From Melanocharis versteri (Eukaryota > Chordata > Aves > Passeriformes > Melanocharitidae), in assembly GCA_013397845.1 (NCBI GenBank), contig VZTG01006405.1, positions 886,984 to 950,983 on the forward strand: a stretch of DNA of 64,000 nucleotides. Reading direction: 5' to 3'. A program made the translations under genes and the position numbers. Within the stretch, counting starts at the first letter, position 1. The number at the start of each line of letters is the position of its first letter. The notes below the pieces were generated by a model that was not told the origin of the DNA, ran no database searches, and worked only from the letters and a program-made list of their open reading frames with translations. This document shows, piece by piece, positions 1 to 14,568 of this stretch.

Positions 1-3000
1 TGCATTGGAAAGTCTGGACTGTGCCAAGTAGTATCTCCTAGACTTGCTGGCAATGTGAAAACTCAGAGACTACCCACAATTTCCACTGAAGGGTTTTCTT
101 CTGACAGAGCTTAGGAGTGGTGGTAGCTGAAACTCCAGTGCTTTTGCTACTGCATGATGCCAGCACAGCATTCATTGGTGACTTCCACACCACGTGCTGC
201 TTCAATAATTTCCTCAAGTAGCCAGGAGAACAGCATGCTGAGAGAAGGAGGGTACAACACCACGAAGTCAGGGGCTGAGCACTCTGGGAATGTGGTAACC
301 TCTCTCCCTGCCTTTTGGCATCAGCTGCTGATCCTACTCACTGGCATGGCAGAAAACTTCACCCCATCAAGTGCTTCTAGTACCTCCCCAGGGGATGTCA
401 GTCATCAGACCTGCAGCCGGAGTTTTTAGCTGTCAGAAGTGAAATATCATCCAGTGGTTGCCCCTAATTCTTGCATGATTTCAATTGCTTTTTTTTGTAT
501 AGGCACACTCTCCAGATGTTACTGGAATGCTATTTCCCATGGTTTGGAGATGCTTCTCCTCATTTCTAGCTATGACCCATCCTGCCAAGGAGAAAAGAAG
601 AGCAGAACGCTCCCCTCCTCTCTGCTTAAAGAAATATCCTGGGAAATGGTGCCATATGCCAGAATTGGAAGGATTTGCCTGGAGGATTCTGGGAGTGTGA
701 CTAAGCCCCTCAGGGTGTCTAGAAACACCTCCGTTTTCTTTTAAATGTTGCAAAAGCTGCTGTACTTTAAGATCTGTGCTTGGGCTGTTGGGTAGTCTGG
801 GGTTGGGGTGGTTGCCCCTGCTTCCACAGTGATGCTGTGCCTCTGGCTTGGGGGCTGACAGGGACAGGTGGGAGGGCCAGCAGCCCCCCAGGAGACCAGC
901 TGACACCTGAGCAGCCACAATACGATCTTACTTTTCTCATTAACAGGAGAATTTTATGTTCTGTTTGAACATTTCATTTTAAACTAATTGGATTATTTCA
1001 ACATTCTTCTATGCAAAAGCAGAGTTCTTAGGAAACATTTGTATAATAGCAACAAATGTCCCCTTCATGATTATTTATACAACTAAGAGATTTTTCCAGT
1101 TGTTATTCTCCAGTCTAGAGTCCAGTCCAAAACACCAAAACACTCCATTAAATTTTAGAGGGTACAGGTAGGGAACTTTTAAAACAAGCTGAAATACTTA
1201 TCTTAAGGTTAGCCACACTGATCTGAAACTTTGGGCTTGAGAAATCTGTCTGAAAATCTCTTATATTCAGACTTTATTTTTAATCTAGAATTCTGATACT
1301 TCCTGGTCTGTTCTGAGCAAAATACCAAAAAAACCCCACTTCTCTTCCCAAGAAGTGTAGAAATGAGAAAAGTGCAGTGTGGGGACAGTGCAAGGTGAAC
1401 TTCTTCTGGGTACATTCTCATCAGAGGTTCAGATTTATTCCCTCATTTAGTTTTTTGCTATGATTTACAAATTTGCAGAATCTTGTCCTCAAGAAAACTT
1501 GTCCTCAAAAATTATCAGATCCCATGTTAAAATGATGTGCTGACATCTTCTGTGTAAGCAAGTTAAATCCCAACAACCTAAGGGTGTGTGAGCTGTTTTC
1601 CAATGTGGATTTCGCTGAGCTGTAATTACTCCAAAACATTTTAGATACTGATAAAGACTTACATATTTTCTTTTGACTTCTGCTCTATTTTGATAGCATA
1701 GATGGCAAAGTGTTTCACTGTAGATAAATGTAACTGTGGGTTTATGACTTTACTAATAATCACGAGTCAATAGGTCTCATGATACCTACAGTAGCTCGCT
1801 AGATAAAGCAATACACAGATGCTTATCTCTGCAGAAAGATATAATAGTAGAAAAGCTTAGCAATGCTGGCTGTCCTTCAGTTCAGCATTGCTTAAGCTCA
1901 TTGCAGGTCAGTTTAAAGCTAAATCCTAGTCCAGTTACCAATATCAGCAATTATTCTGCGTTTTCTGCCCCCCCCCCAAAAAAATCCTTTTTAAAATGTC
2001 CCATGCTACTTTCTCATCAGACCAAATATTGTCTGCTACTTTAGTCCTAGAGAGAAGCAGAAAAGGAGGGCAAAATTACGCTTTTAAAGTGTTCCCTTTT
2101 GATTGTCGCTCTTCAGAGGCAAAGTGTTAACTCTGGAAATCTGCAAAACGGACTGCAAAAGAACTACAAATGTGCTTTGTTTTATGGATTACCATGAAGA
2201 GAATTATATTTTAGCTCAGAGGAAGCTTGAAGGAAGCTGGGGGGAGGAGGTATGGGCCATTAAGTAAATCTAAGAAGCTTATACTACCTTTCATTTATTT
2301 AGGCATGGATGGGATTAGCTTCAGGCTGATTAAAGGAGACTATAGAGAAGGAGGCAACAGGGCTTAGTATGAGGTAGAGGAGGAGGTGCTGCAGATCCAG
2401 TCATGCTGCAGGAGACCTGAGCAACACGTTGCTGTGGCAAAAGGCTTGTGCACGAATAATCCTGCAATATTGTGTGGAAACCTGGAGGTGGGGCTGAGGC
2501 ACTTGGCACTGCTTGGGTTTGCGAATTGCAGCTGAGATGCTCTTCCATGGGGCAAGGAGACACCCAGGCTCCCCTAGTGCACGAGCCACCTGTCCCTTGG
2601 GGAGCAATCTGAGATTCCTTGGTGTTCCCTAAAAAGTGTGAGGGCTAGGGCCAGCGAGGCAGCCCATGAAGGCAGCAGAGGGCTGGGGAATTGGTGGCCT
2701 GTAGCTGCACCCCCTTAAAATAACTCACAGGCAATGTACCCCTAAAAAACAGATGTGGAGGAGTTACTCAAATCTCTTCTCTGTAACTGGTTCCCAAGGC
2801 TGCCATCCTCCCCCAGTAGACGAATTTGCATATGGCCCATGTTTTTTCACAATAACCATCTCTCTAGTTATTATGCAAATAAGATACCCTGAAGCAAAGA
2901 GTACATGACTGCTGTTGTGGAGTTACAACTATTGCTACAACTCTGGAAAAGAGCCTTCTCCACATTCAGTGAAGCAACTCCACTGTACTACGAGGGCAAG

Positions 3001-4728
3001 GTTTGATTGAAGTATATAATTCAGCCTGTTCAGAAGAAGCAGCTCGATAGCTTTCTGATCTGCAGAGCCTGAACAGAAATAATCCCACTTATGCTGGACC
3101 AAACTGTGAATCACCCAGGCAATTTGGCTGCTATGCATTGCCAATGGAGCCACATGAAATTATTAAGGAGAGAAAAAAGCAAGAAACTTTGTTTCTGCCC
3201 TGACCAGAAAGAAAACCAGCTGGCTTTAAATGGAGATTTTTAATGAAATTTTACAAGTATTTCCTGGAAAGTCCTTACAGTGGGTTCATTCTTGAAAACA
3301 CTGTCATGTTGTTTGTTTAAACTGCTCTATCTCAGCACTATTCAAAATGCTCAGACTGAAGTACTGGAAGCAAAGTGCCATGGTTTCCTATTTCCAGAGC
3401 TGTAAATTTATTTCCTTCTGAAGGAAATATAGTTGAAACATGTCAGACTTGAGAAATGTGACTGGCAACTGAGCTGTTGCACGTTTTCTCGGAGCTCTGT
3501 TAGTGGCTGCCAAAGAGAAGTCACCTGTGAGCCAGAGAAAGTGAGCAGAGGGCAACTGTCAGCAGTTTCAGAAGGGAGACCTTTGGAAGGGCCCAAAGAC
3601 AAACCTTTTCTCTTGCAATTTCTTTGGCCTCTGCTTTCTACAGGCTTGTCTTTTTTAGGGAAGTTAAAGGCAGATAAGATTGGCATGGATGCTTTTGCAT
3701 CTGTCTAGAAATCCAGAGGCATTTTCATTTTGGATGCCACACCTTGGTGCATTTCTGAGGAGCTTCAAAACCATCTCCTCCTGACCAGCACTTCTGGATG
3801 TGGAACAGTAGGTTTCTGTTGCTGATCCTGGTAAATCTTCAAGGGGAAATTCAGATCCCTTAACAAGCCAAGCACACCCAATACAGTTTGTTCCTTTGCC
3901 GGCTCATCTTGGAAGTATTTTACCAATACCCTGCAATTCACAGATCCGAGCAAGACCCACTGCTATAGAATAAGCTCCTCGGCACAGAAACAGTGGTTCT
4001 GGCCATGCTCATCTGTGTGTGAGCACCCATATCCATCATAGCACCGCCATTCGCTGCGCGCTCTGCAAAACGCTTTCTTCTCGAGGACATAGAAAACCCG
4101 TGACATTTACGGGGCAGGGTGGGTTTCAGTGAGTAATCTGTTTCCCAGACACTAGATGGAGCTGGGTAATTGAGGTTCATTTCCAGCCTCCCGGCAGGCA
4201 GCGGCTCGTGGAAGAGCTGAGGGAGGCGATGGGGTTGGCAGTCGTTCACCCTGCCACCTTCTAGAAGCTGGTTCCAGGGCTCGGTAATAGGGTTTGCTTT
4301 TTTTTTAACGTGCAACAATAGCGTTATAGAGTGAGGCCAGCCTCATCCTGACATTACATGAAATAGGTCAGTATTTGGATAGACAGATTTATTGTGCGGT
4401 TTGCATTTAGGCTTAACAGTTAAAATAAATAGTTCTTTTCTTCCCTTAGGAGCTGATGAGCCAGACTCACTTCCAAACAACTGAAGACTTCTGTACTTTT
4501 TGACAAACACAGTTCTCCAATTAAGAACAGTAAATAGGATTATACAGCCTGAAAAGGCTCTTTATTGCTAGAAAGTTTGTATGTGGGAAGTGGGGGTCTG
4601 TCTTTAGCATTCATTGTAATTCTTTTAAAATACTAATGATTTTGTCACATCCAAAGTTCGGGGCTTTCAAAGGAAAAGGCTGCTTAAAGGCAGCCAGCCT
4701 TCTGATGGAAGAGATCTGCATCCATATG

Positions 4729-4759
4729 ATTAATTCTGTATAATATATGCAGAATTAAT
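4729..4759. repeat. 10-bp inverted repeat in AT-rich DNA
   Basis: ATTAATTCTG (4729-4738) and CAGAATTAAT (4750-4759) flank an 11-base AT loop, followed by TA-rich DNA. In sequence this AT-rich a 10-bp palindrome is only mildly unusual. Confidence 0.7.
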
Positions 4760-7700
4760 ATATATATATTTAATCAAAGTGTCTAAGATGCAATCTTTGC
4801 TTTAAGCCACATGAAGAAATAAGTCATATTTATTTTTCTTTCGGGAGAGATTTTTATTATGTGAGGTTGACATATATACACATATATATACACATATTTG
4901 TCTTTAATTCAAAGTGGAATAAATTACACAGGTCAGAAAAGGCCAAATAGTTTAACACATCAGGAACTCAGTGTGACAGCTCTCTTGCCAGTTGCTTTAA
5001 ATATAATGGAAACCCAGTGCAGAGGAGATAGAAAATAACCTGTTAGTGAGAGAAGTTTGATCCAAAACTCCATCATTAAGTGCCTGGGTGATACTGTACA
5101 ACACGAAGGCTTCCAGCCTATATCACATGGCTGCAGATGTTCATATTATGTATACAATCATGTAATCTCTCTTGACTCTAGAACATCTGTGACATAGATT
5201 AATTATGCATTGTGTAAAGACAAAGCATGGTGATTTAATTAGTTGTCTGATTACTGATTTCCAGTTCCATTGGCTCCCTCTCTTGTCCTTGTAATATGAA
5301 ACAGGATTTACCAGTTTATTTTCCTTCTTTTTTTTCCTTCCTCTACAATCCAGCTCTCTCACCAGGGCAGTTTTCCCTGTACTCTTCTCATTTTTTTCAC
5401 TTCCCTATGTCCCTTCCATTTCTGCTGTTTCTTTGAGATTAAGTGTCTAGAAATGTAAATATTAATCTAGGTGGAAGGAATGCCATCTGCTTCCAGTTTG
5501 GTATCCTTGGGTTTTTTGCATTCCAGATGCAGAATGATGAAATGAACTGCAATATGCAGAGAATACAGTTATGATGATATTGTAAGCCAGACAAATGATG
5601 TCCTGGACTTGCTACAGTGTAATTTATACTGATGTAGATTACATTTGCATCCTTTTTCTTGGTATCAGATATATCCTTTTTTTCTCGTTTTGTTTTCTTA
5701 GACACTCCTTAAAAGCTCGAGTAGTATCTGCAATTTTGTCACTTAGCCAAAATTTTGCAAGATTTCTTTTGTCCCTGAGTTCTGTTTTTCTACAGGGACA
5801 GGTACACTTCAGAGCCTGTTACTAGCTGATTTTGCAGCCTCCCACGCTTCTAATTTACAGGCAAATTTGAACTGCTTTCTTCTGCTTGTGATGTGCCTCA
5901 GATCTGCTGGGCACTGAGATGGCGTGGTAATTCCTATCATCTTTTCCTTACAGCTTGATGCTGAGCTGGCTCATCTTCCCTCCTGCTCCCAATTTCTCCT
6001 CTCAGATTGTTTTGGGGACCATCACCCTCATCAAATGATGAGAAATAAAAAGTGAAAAAAATAGGGTTTAAATTAAAAAAATTAAATCACATCACTGGTT
6101 AATTTTTGGTGTTTATGTACTGCTCTTTGCATTCTCTGCACTTTTGCACAAATGGGGAGGGATCTGATGAAAGATGCTCTGGTCTAAGCACTTTCATAGC
6201 TCATCTCATGTGTGGGAATGTGGAGATTTAGAGCACCAAAGAAAGAATTTGCACATGCTTTAAAGGAGATTATCTTTTCATTTTTACTGTAATTCCCCAA
6301 CTTGCTTGCACTTGAAACATGCCCTCTTTCTTACATAAAGAGGAAGCCAAGCAGCCAGGGTAGGAGAGTGGAGCTCAGTGTGGAGTAAGGCACACTGCAG
6401 CTGCAGTTGTTGGAAATAGTCTTTTAACGTCCTGGCTTGATGCCCCTGCTTTCTTGGTGCCCAAGGCAGTTTCACACATTTCCTAGCAATCCATCTGTGA
6501 ACGATAGAAATGCAGCAACAATGCTCAATGCACAAGCATCAGCGAAGAGAGAGGAAGAGCCTTTGCTCTCAATGGCTGAGCCCAGTAAAACACTGAGAAA
6601 TTCATTCAGTTCAGTCGACACATGCTGCAGAGCAAAAGGATGTTCAGGAAAAAAAAATCTTTACAACGCACTATAAAACACACATCTGCAAGTGACTGTA
6701 ATTGCTAAGGTACCTCTTCCCCAACACGGATGTATAGAATATTAAGACTTTGGTGGTGACTGTCTGCAGGACAGGTTTTTGTTAATAGGTAACTGTTGGG
6801 ATTATAAAATTACGCAATTGCATTCTGACACCATGAAAAGCCACTGATACTCTCTTGGAAGGTGAATGTTCAATAAAAATGTCCTCAGTGACTTTCAATT
6901 TGAGTATTTCAATTGTACATGAAGTGTGTGTGGTAAAATATTATCACTCGCAGGAACATAGGATCTTGCTATTTTAAATAAATAAAAAATATAGCCAGTT
7001 TGCTTAGTATTCAATACTATATATATATATCCTTTTAATCTCTAATTAATTCCTTTAATGCCTTTCATTTTTGAGAAGCGTCATCTGTAAACCTGGATGT
7101 TTAGTTAAGCTGGGTGGTTTTCATGGAAGCAGGAGTTAGACTTACCAGTGCAGGAATGATTAGAAACTACATGTGTAGGCTATCTATACATGAAGGCCAG
7201 CCTTTGCTTTTTTTCTACCTAAGTTTGGCTTTTTCAAGCTCTGCCTCAAAAGCCACTCAAGGTACACCTCTCTTTTCCGGGGTATTGACTATTCATCCAG
7301 TATGTGGTGTATTCTAGAGGATGCCTACTGAGGCTAAGATCCTGTGCAATGGTGTAAATGCTTACATTGAGGGTTTTTGTCATGTGCAAAATGACACAAC
7401 ATCTGAAATCCTTTGGCTTCTGCTCACAAAGGGAAAGCTTTGCCAGGAGGTGAATGCTGTGTGAACCACCAGAGCCATTACTGTAAACAATTTTATGATA
7501 GATCATGCCCTACGGTGTAACCCTGCAAAGAGATGCTTTCTGGTGTAGCTCAGAAAGGAGAGGACACACAGCTACTGGTAACCAGCTTCCCCAGCCCCAT
7601 TGAGCAGCAAGGCCCTGGCCTCCCACCCTTTGAAGGGTCTGGCTCCCCAGGCTCTGCAAGGACCTGGTGTATTTCCTGCCCAGGGACACAGGAGGGAGGT

Positions 7701-7899
7701 TTGTGATTGAGCAAAGGGACACCCCACTGCAGAGATGTGGGCACCACCAGCTCTTCTTGGATCACACTGCTGACTACACCAGGTTAAGCAGAACCTGCTA
7801 TGGAAAGAGCACACACAGTTGGACAAAAGGCAGAGAAGCAGCCCAGCAACCCAAAAGCAAGAGTGTTTGCCATAAATCCCAATGCTAGTTTCTGGAACG

Positions 7900-7933
7900 A
7901 AAAAAAAAGAAGGAAAAAAAAAAGAAAAAAGAA
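7900..7933. repeat. Polypurine A-rich tract
   Basis: Thirty or so bases of A with scattered G, no C or T. Intergenic. Confidence 0.85.
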
Positions 7934-9910
7934 ACCTTTTTTGGCTGAAATAAGCCTGCTGCAATACACTTCTGGGCTGAGTGGAAGTGAACACAATGTG
8001 CCTCCTGTACTCCAGGGGCATACTCTCACCCTTGCTAGTTTTTCAAATCTCAGCAATGTTAACAAAGAGGTATAGCAGAAGACTGACATTGTCAGGACAA
8101 GCACGCAAAATTTCCAAATGTTTCATTTGTTTTAATTAACACAAAAGCTGATCTGTAAAGAGCATCTTCTGACAAGTCAGAAGCTTTGTGCTGAAAGAGT
8201 GCAGCAGTTCAGCCAGTGTGGACAAAGACTCTTATTGCAGTGTCCAGTGTGAAAATGTGACCGAGACTTTGGAGCCATAAGTGAGAGGTGGTATTATTAT
8301 TGGTGCATAGAATGCCTTTTAATATTGCTTCACATCAGAGGGCCTTGACTAGATATTTGCTACTTGACCATGAAGATTCAGGAATGAGCAGAACATTTGA
8401 GATTATTAACTCCAGTGAACCCTGAAATGAGAAGATATTACCTGGTTTACAATCTCTTTCTGAGATGGTAGCATGGCTCTCCCTTATAACACTTTCCCTT
8501 TCCTTTTGAATTTCCTTTTCTTTTTCCTTTTTGCCCCCTCAGGTTTTTCTCATTTTAGTAATATCATTGCGCCAGTAATTAACACGGTACTTGACAAAGG
8601 TATTTCCTTATCAATGTCGTATTATTGATTTTAAATGTCTGCATTCATATTTTTATACATGCCATGATGGGATGCTTTGAAGCAGAAATGATAAAGTCAT
8701 TCACATTAACACCTGGACTTCCTGAAATATCTGTTTGTCTCCCAGTTCAAAGCTACTGCCTTCTGGGGAGGGAAAAAAGGGAGGAACTTTTTTTTTTTCT
8801 CATTTGTGTTTTTAATGGACTAGAAAACCCAATGGATTTATTGTAATTACAGTGCATTTAGTTTCACAGAATTAATGCTAATGCTACAAAGGATAGAGTT
8901 AATTTAAATTAGAGCTGTATGACTGGGCTTTTTATGCATTTCAGACCAGGAGTGTACGCAGGTACAGAGCCCCATCAGAACTGCTAAAACACTTTAAATT
9001 CTAAGTTAAGGAGAAATATTGGACTATAATGTATTGTACAGATTCCTTGAGCCGGTCTGTGTGTACCTGAGTGTGTTGCTGGCTATCTTTACTGAAAGGT
9101 TTGACAATGAAGTCAGAGAGGGATGCCAAACTAGCAGCTAACACTGTCATTAACTTGTGCATTTGCTGCGATTTCTTCGTTGACAAACATGTTTGTTAGA
9201 ACACATATCAGGCAGTGTCATCCTAGGAGGGAAGCAAGAACAAGGAAATTAAGACAGTTTGCTTGACATGCAAATTATCATCTCAACTGCAACCAGCTTG
9301 TGAAAAAGATACACTTTACAAGAATGACACACACAAGAGAATACACATCAACCTCATTTTATTTTCAGGAAACTGCTGTTCCATTTTTTCACAGTATTTA
9401 AGGTAAACCCCCTCCTTTCCTAAGTATATTATTCTGGATCCTCTTTAGAGAGAGAAGCTTTTCGCTCCAGCTGCAAGTTTCCATCTTATTCACCTTTCTT
9501 CTCTCAGGCTGTAATTGAATCTGTAAGGCATGCTTCTTATGGTTCCGTAATCCGGTGTCATGGAAACTTTGGAGTCAGCCAAAAGGAAAGTGATTCAGAG
9601 GCTGGCAATCATTAAATAGTGCAAAGGATATTTTCTGAAAACAAAGGCTTCAAAATTTTAGACTTCCACGAAGATATAGAAACGAGTCTCTTTTGGGTAA
9701 CACCCAGCACATACACAAGCTCCTATACTGACATCTTTCCTTAGAGTATTGCAAAAATGGAGACCTGGACCAAAGCTACCAGCACTGGTAAAAGGGTCCT
9801 CATGAACTGAATTTTTCTAATAGCCAGTACTTGAGCAACTTAAGAACTATTCAGGCCTACCAAGAATGGTCTGAAAAAAATATTTGTTTGAGGCTAAACT
9901 CTTCATTATT

Positions 9911-9936
9911 AAAAAAATAAAAATAAAAATAAAAAA
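9911..9936. repeat. (AAAAAT)n-like A-rich tract
   Basis: Runs of A interrupted at regular spacing by single T residues. Confidence 0.85.
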
Positions 9937-12228
9937 CAGAAACAAACCAAAGAAGCCTAGAAGTTGAATTTTTAAGGTAATTCTGTACATTTTATGAACT
10001 GGAGCTGTAATAAGAATGCTGTACACGTGTATAAAAGCTATTGTTTCACAAAGAAAATGATTTGATTTGCATTAATGCAATAGATGAGACTACAGCAGAA
10101 GAAAAGGGTCACAAATCAATGGCTGTGCTTCTCAACAAATTGAATCTTCCATAGCAGCACTTTTTGTACATACATATTAGGTATAGAGGCTTCAAGAAGT
10201 GAAACTGAACACAGAGAAGGAAAACTCCTATACATTTGCACCATAATCTTAGTATTACATTGTTACAACTGAACTGCACAAATAAAGCGGCAAACCTTCC
10301 CTTCAAGAGTAAGAATAAATAACACCAATTGCAAGTATGACATTATTACAAAAGAAATGTATTTTGTAGTGAAAAATGTACACTGAAAGTTAGGATATCA
10401 AAGCTAGACTGTTCTACACTGAATAAAATGTCTATTAAAGGCTTTTTCTAGCTAACAAAAAGCATTCCCAGTTCTCTGTTCTGGAGACAGCTGGGCCCAG
10501 TAGCACAAGTCAGAAATGCGTCTTAATGCTGCATTTCAACTGCTGGACCTACAGCAACTTAGTAAAAAAGCCTTTCGCCAATCTCACGAGGTAACAGGGT
10601 GTGAGGAACTCAGATTTACCCTGGAAACGGCCTTATCTTCACCTATTTCCAACACATTGGACCTCTGAAATGGCACCACGGCCTAATAGCTGAGGCACAA
10701 AAGGGCAAAAGCAAATTTTTGTTTTTCTCACTTTGCCTTAAACAAAGATTTTGCATTTAATAACTAGAAGGACATTGCAAAGTGATCGGAATTGAATCTG
10801 AATGGTTTGGTAGTGCTAATGCAGTCTACTGGAAAGCCTATATCTACTCCTGTGGTTCTGTTTTTAAAAAGCCTCATTTTGTTTGCAAGTAAAATGAAAA
10901 GGCCAGTTATTCAAACTGGTGTTGTACAGGCAGTCTCATGAAAATAGGGCTAGCCCAGCAGATGAGCAAAAGCTTCCCTGATAATCACAGCCAGCCCTCC
11001 TGAACAAGGGCAACGCTTCCAGCTGGCACTTTGAGGATTTGGAGAGCATCCCTAGATCGAAGAGCCCATTCTTCACAACATTCAAATTGCCATCACTACC
11101 TGTGGCCACATTTTTTGGATCTGATCCTTCCCTCAGTGATCTTGGTGTGAGTTTTAACCACATCACAGTGGAAGTGTCAGGCTTTATGTAATGTTTTTGG
11201 CAGTAGATACCACTTTAAACCTCCAGCTCACATTTGGGTGCTTTCATTTACAGTGTTTACTCTTCTTGGTAATGATTTGACCCGAGTCCACTACAAGCAA
11301 GAAACACTTGCACTGACGGGGTTTTTCTCACTTGTAATTCTTTGAAAGAAATGAGGCGTGCTATTTGGGCTGCCCTGATGTTAGCATCTGATTTGCTTTT
11401 TGGATTTTAAGCACTGAGGTATAATTTTCACAGCCAGTATTTATGACCAGGTGTGATTGATGTAAGTAACCATCAATCATCTGGTGGTACCCACATATCA
11501 AGCACTGAAGGACCTAAATGGAATTAACTCCCTAATGCCTAATTGTGGACACAACATTTTTGCCTGCAACTTGTTTACCTGCAAATACTGTGCAGGAGGT
11601 ATATTCTAGGACTTCAAGATCTGGCCTGCAGGTTTTTGTCTCCTTTTTTTTGTTGTTTTTTTTTTTTTTTCCCCCTTCTCCTAGCTTGTATTTCTGCCTT
11701 TTTCTGTTCATGTTCAGGAGTGTTTTCATAAGAGCAAAACTGACTTTTCAATCTTTGCTCAAGTTAGTAATTTCTATGCAGTGTCCCATTTATTTGAGTA
11801 AGTATTACTCACAGGTGGAAGACCTTGCTGGTTTGGACTCGTTTTCAACAGAATAGAAGGTACTAGACAGCAGTAATCTATTTTCCAGAACATGGCAAAC
11901 ACCAAACACTGCGAGGAAGAATGTGTTTACTTTGGAATATGAAAAACAACTAAACGAAATGAATAGGCATGAGGCATCCATGAGACAACAGCAGATGAAT
12001 GTTGTTTTCTTCTCCCCTCTTTCAAAACAAAAGGATGATGTCCAGGAGAAACAAAATCATGATGCCAAATGGTGTCTCAGGAAGCTGTACTTGCCTGATG
12101 CTGTGGTCAGCACAAAGGATGATCTGCTATAACAATGGCCTATGTTTTTCCCACTGATGTTTTATTATAAGCAGTCATATAAAAGCAGAAAAATACCTGT
12201 GGCAAAATTTTTGATAAAATAAGGGTTT

Positions 12229-12278
12229 CTTACACTATTATTACACTATCTTACACTATTCCTACACTTACACTATTA
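12229..12278. repeat. Decamer tandem repeat, TTACACTAT-type
   Basis: Five imperfect copies of a roughly 10-bp unit built around TTACACTAT, the fourth degenerate. Confidence 0.85.
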
Positions 12279-14568
12279 AACTTACTAACTTTTTCTAAGA
12301 AAGACACAGTAGCATGTGTTATATTTTTGACATGCATAAAATGTAAATACATTAAGCAAATTGACACAGCTGCATGGCAGAGATATATGCTTCGTATGGT
12401 TACCTTGCTTGTCAGTGGATTCACAGCTTCTTTTTAATTTGTTTTCTGCTGTGGCACCGTGCACATCCTCTCTCATTTCCCTGGCAAGCAAAACAAAGCC
12501 TTAGGGCTCTTAGGGATGGTCCCAGGTCCATGGAACCTGGGCTGACTTTCTTGTCCATGTGTGCTGGCTGAAAGTTGTTCTGATAACATTGCTATGGAGA
12601 GTTTCTGCCAGAACAATGTCACCCTATCACTGCATTTGAAAGTAATTGGATCTGCTAAGGGAAGTTTCCACAACATGCAAGCTAAAACATACTTTATTTA
12701 ATATATTTTCTTTAATTACTCTGAATGGTCAAAACTGAGTTACAGATGCTGAAAAGTCTTGGTTCATTCCTGCAGTCCGTCCACAAACAAAACTAACCGT
12801 TCAGCGGTGAGGATGGAATTATTCAGTTCAAATAAATTTAGTGTGTGCAACAAATTCCAGCTTAAATAAATTATTAGCTTGCAAACTGATTCCCTGCTTT
12901 TCTTGAAGACATTCTGGCACATCAGGATTTGCTGGGCACAGCATTTGCTGGCCTGCTGGCAGGCAGCTAAGCCACAGACCCCTTCCAACACCCACCAGCT
13001 CTGCCAAACCACCAGCACCTCAACTCCTGTTGCCTGGGGTGCGAAAGCTGCAAATGGCAAACTGCAATCATAATCATGAACCTTCAGCACTTGCAAGTAC
13101 AAAGCATTCAGAGGCTATAACCATGCCCCAAACCCAAGGTGAAACTGAAGGGACTGTCCTCTGTACATCTCACTGTCCCAATTTTCACCTCTGCCCATGG
13201 AAAATATTCACAAATTGGCTCAGCTTCTACTTGATTAGCTGATCTGCTTTGCCTATGCATGTGTGGGGAGATAGGGAAGGAAGGAATGGCAGCCAGATCA
13301 CTGAGGAGGTGAAATTATTGAAAGCCAATTTGTCCCTGCAAGGCTCTGCACTTGCAGACCATAGCCATGTACTGCAGGCCACTGACCACCCCAGCACTCA
13401 CCTGTCTTCTAGGTAATTAGAAACACTCACTATCACCTTTTTGATTAAGTTCTCAGTCCTCAGTATAACACTAAAAGAAGTAGCTTTCTACTATGTTAAG
13501 AAGAAGATTTTTCACTAGTGAATAAGGAATCTCTGATACATTCATATTTGCTTTTTAACCAGTAACTTGTCCCAAAGGATAACTAGCTGCCTACTTCCCT
13601 TGGACTTCATGTTGTTGGTGGCAATTCTGTATTGTATAGGATAATGGCTTCAGGTCGACTGTGTTAGAGGCAGAAATGTTGCTGGAGGCACAATGGGTGC
13701 AGAATGAATATGTTTGTATTTTGTGTATGCTTGGAGCAATGGGTGAAAAATAAGTGATGAATAACAAACCACCTACTCAAGTCAGCCTCTCTAGATGTAT
13801 CCAACTAACTTTAAAAAGTGCAGTGTGGAAAAAAAGTTAAACATCTTCCAAGTGAGTCTCTCTGGTATATCTGGCTTTTTTGCATACACTAAATCATTTG
13901 GAGTTTGTTAGGCAGTATTATTTTTACTAAAATGATACTTTGCATTCCACAGCTTCCCATTTCCTGTAAAGGAAAACAGTCTTAAAATACATGGCTAAGC
14001 CACAGGAAGACAGGAACAAGCTAATGCATAGATTGGCTCCACCTGTATAAGCCAGAATTTAAAAAAAAACCAAAAAACAAAAAAACCAGCAAACAAATAA
14101 AAAATTACAAGGGTGAATTTAAAGCAGACAGCCTACCTTCTTAAACTTTACAGTTGTATTGAATTCCAGATATTGAGAAGCACAGGACAGTATAGGCTTT
14201 TGAGCTCACACCTTACTAGCAGCAGCCTTTTATTCCTTCCACAGGCTTCCTGACTCTGAAATAACTTCTCCTGGAAAAGTGGACTCTCTCCCAAGGGTGC
14301 AGGACTGAGGGAAGCTGCTAATTGCAGATTACCAGGTAGCTGCTCCAGGGAAGCAATGTGCATGGATATAGAACTGACCTGGTCTGGGCAGCTTTGAATA
14401 AACACTACAAGTGGCCTTGTTTCACCCCAGTTTTCACAGCGAGGTGGCTTTACCTCTTCCCCTGCTGACACGCATTTGTTAGCTCCTCCATGCATCACAG
14501 ACTTTGTGTGGGCACAAGCAGATAATTAGGCAGAGAAAAACTTTTTGCCGGAGTCTGTAGTCTGTAGG

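Larger units (their letters stand above)
1..14568. other. Intergenic DNA, distal downstream side of PDGFRA
   Basis: No gene could be supported. Open frames here are short and lack family motifs or splice context. It contains simple repeats (1968-1985, 4729-4780, 7900-7933, 9911-9936, 12229-12278), a pair of octamer motifs (2824-2831 and 2873-2880) and otherwise unremarkable AT-rich sequence. Conserved vertebrate gene order predicts KIT beyond the left edge; no KIT exon is visible. Confidence 0.7.

Noticed and set aside
481..918. 145-codon minus-strand open frame
   Set aside because: No motif; overlaps plus-strand frames of similar quality.
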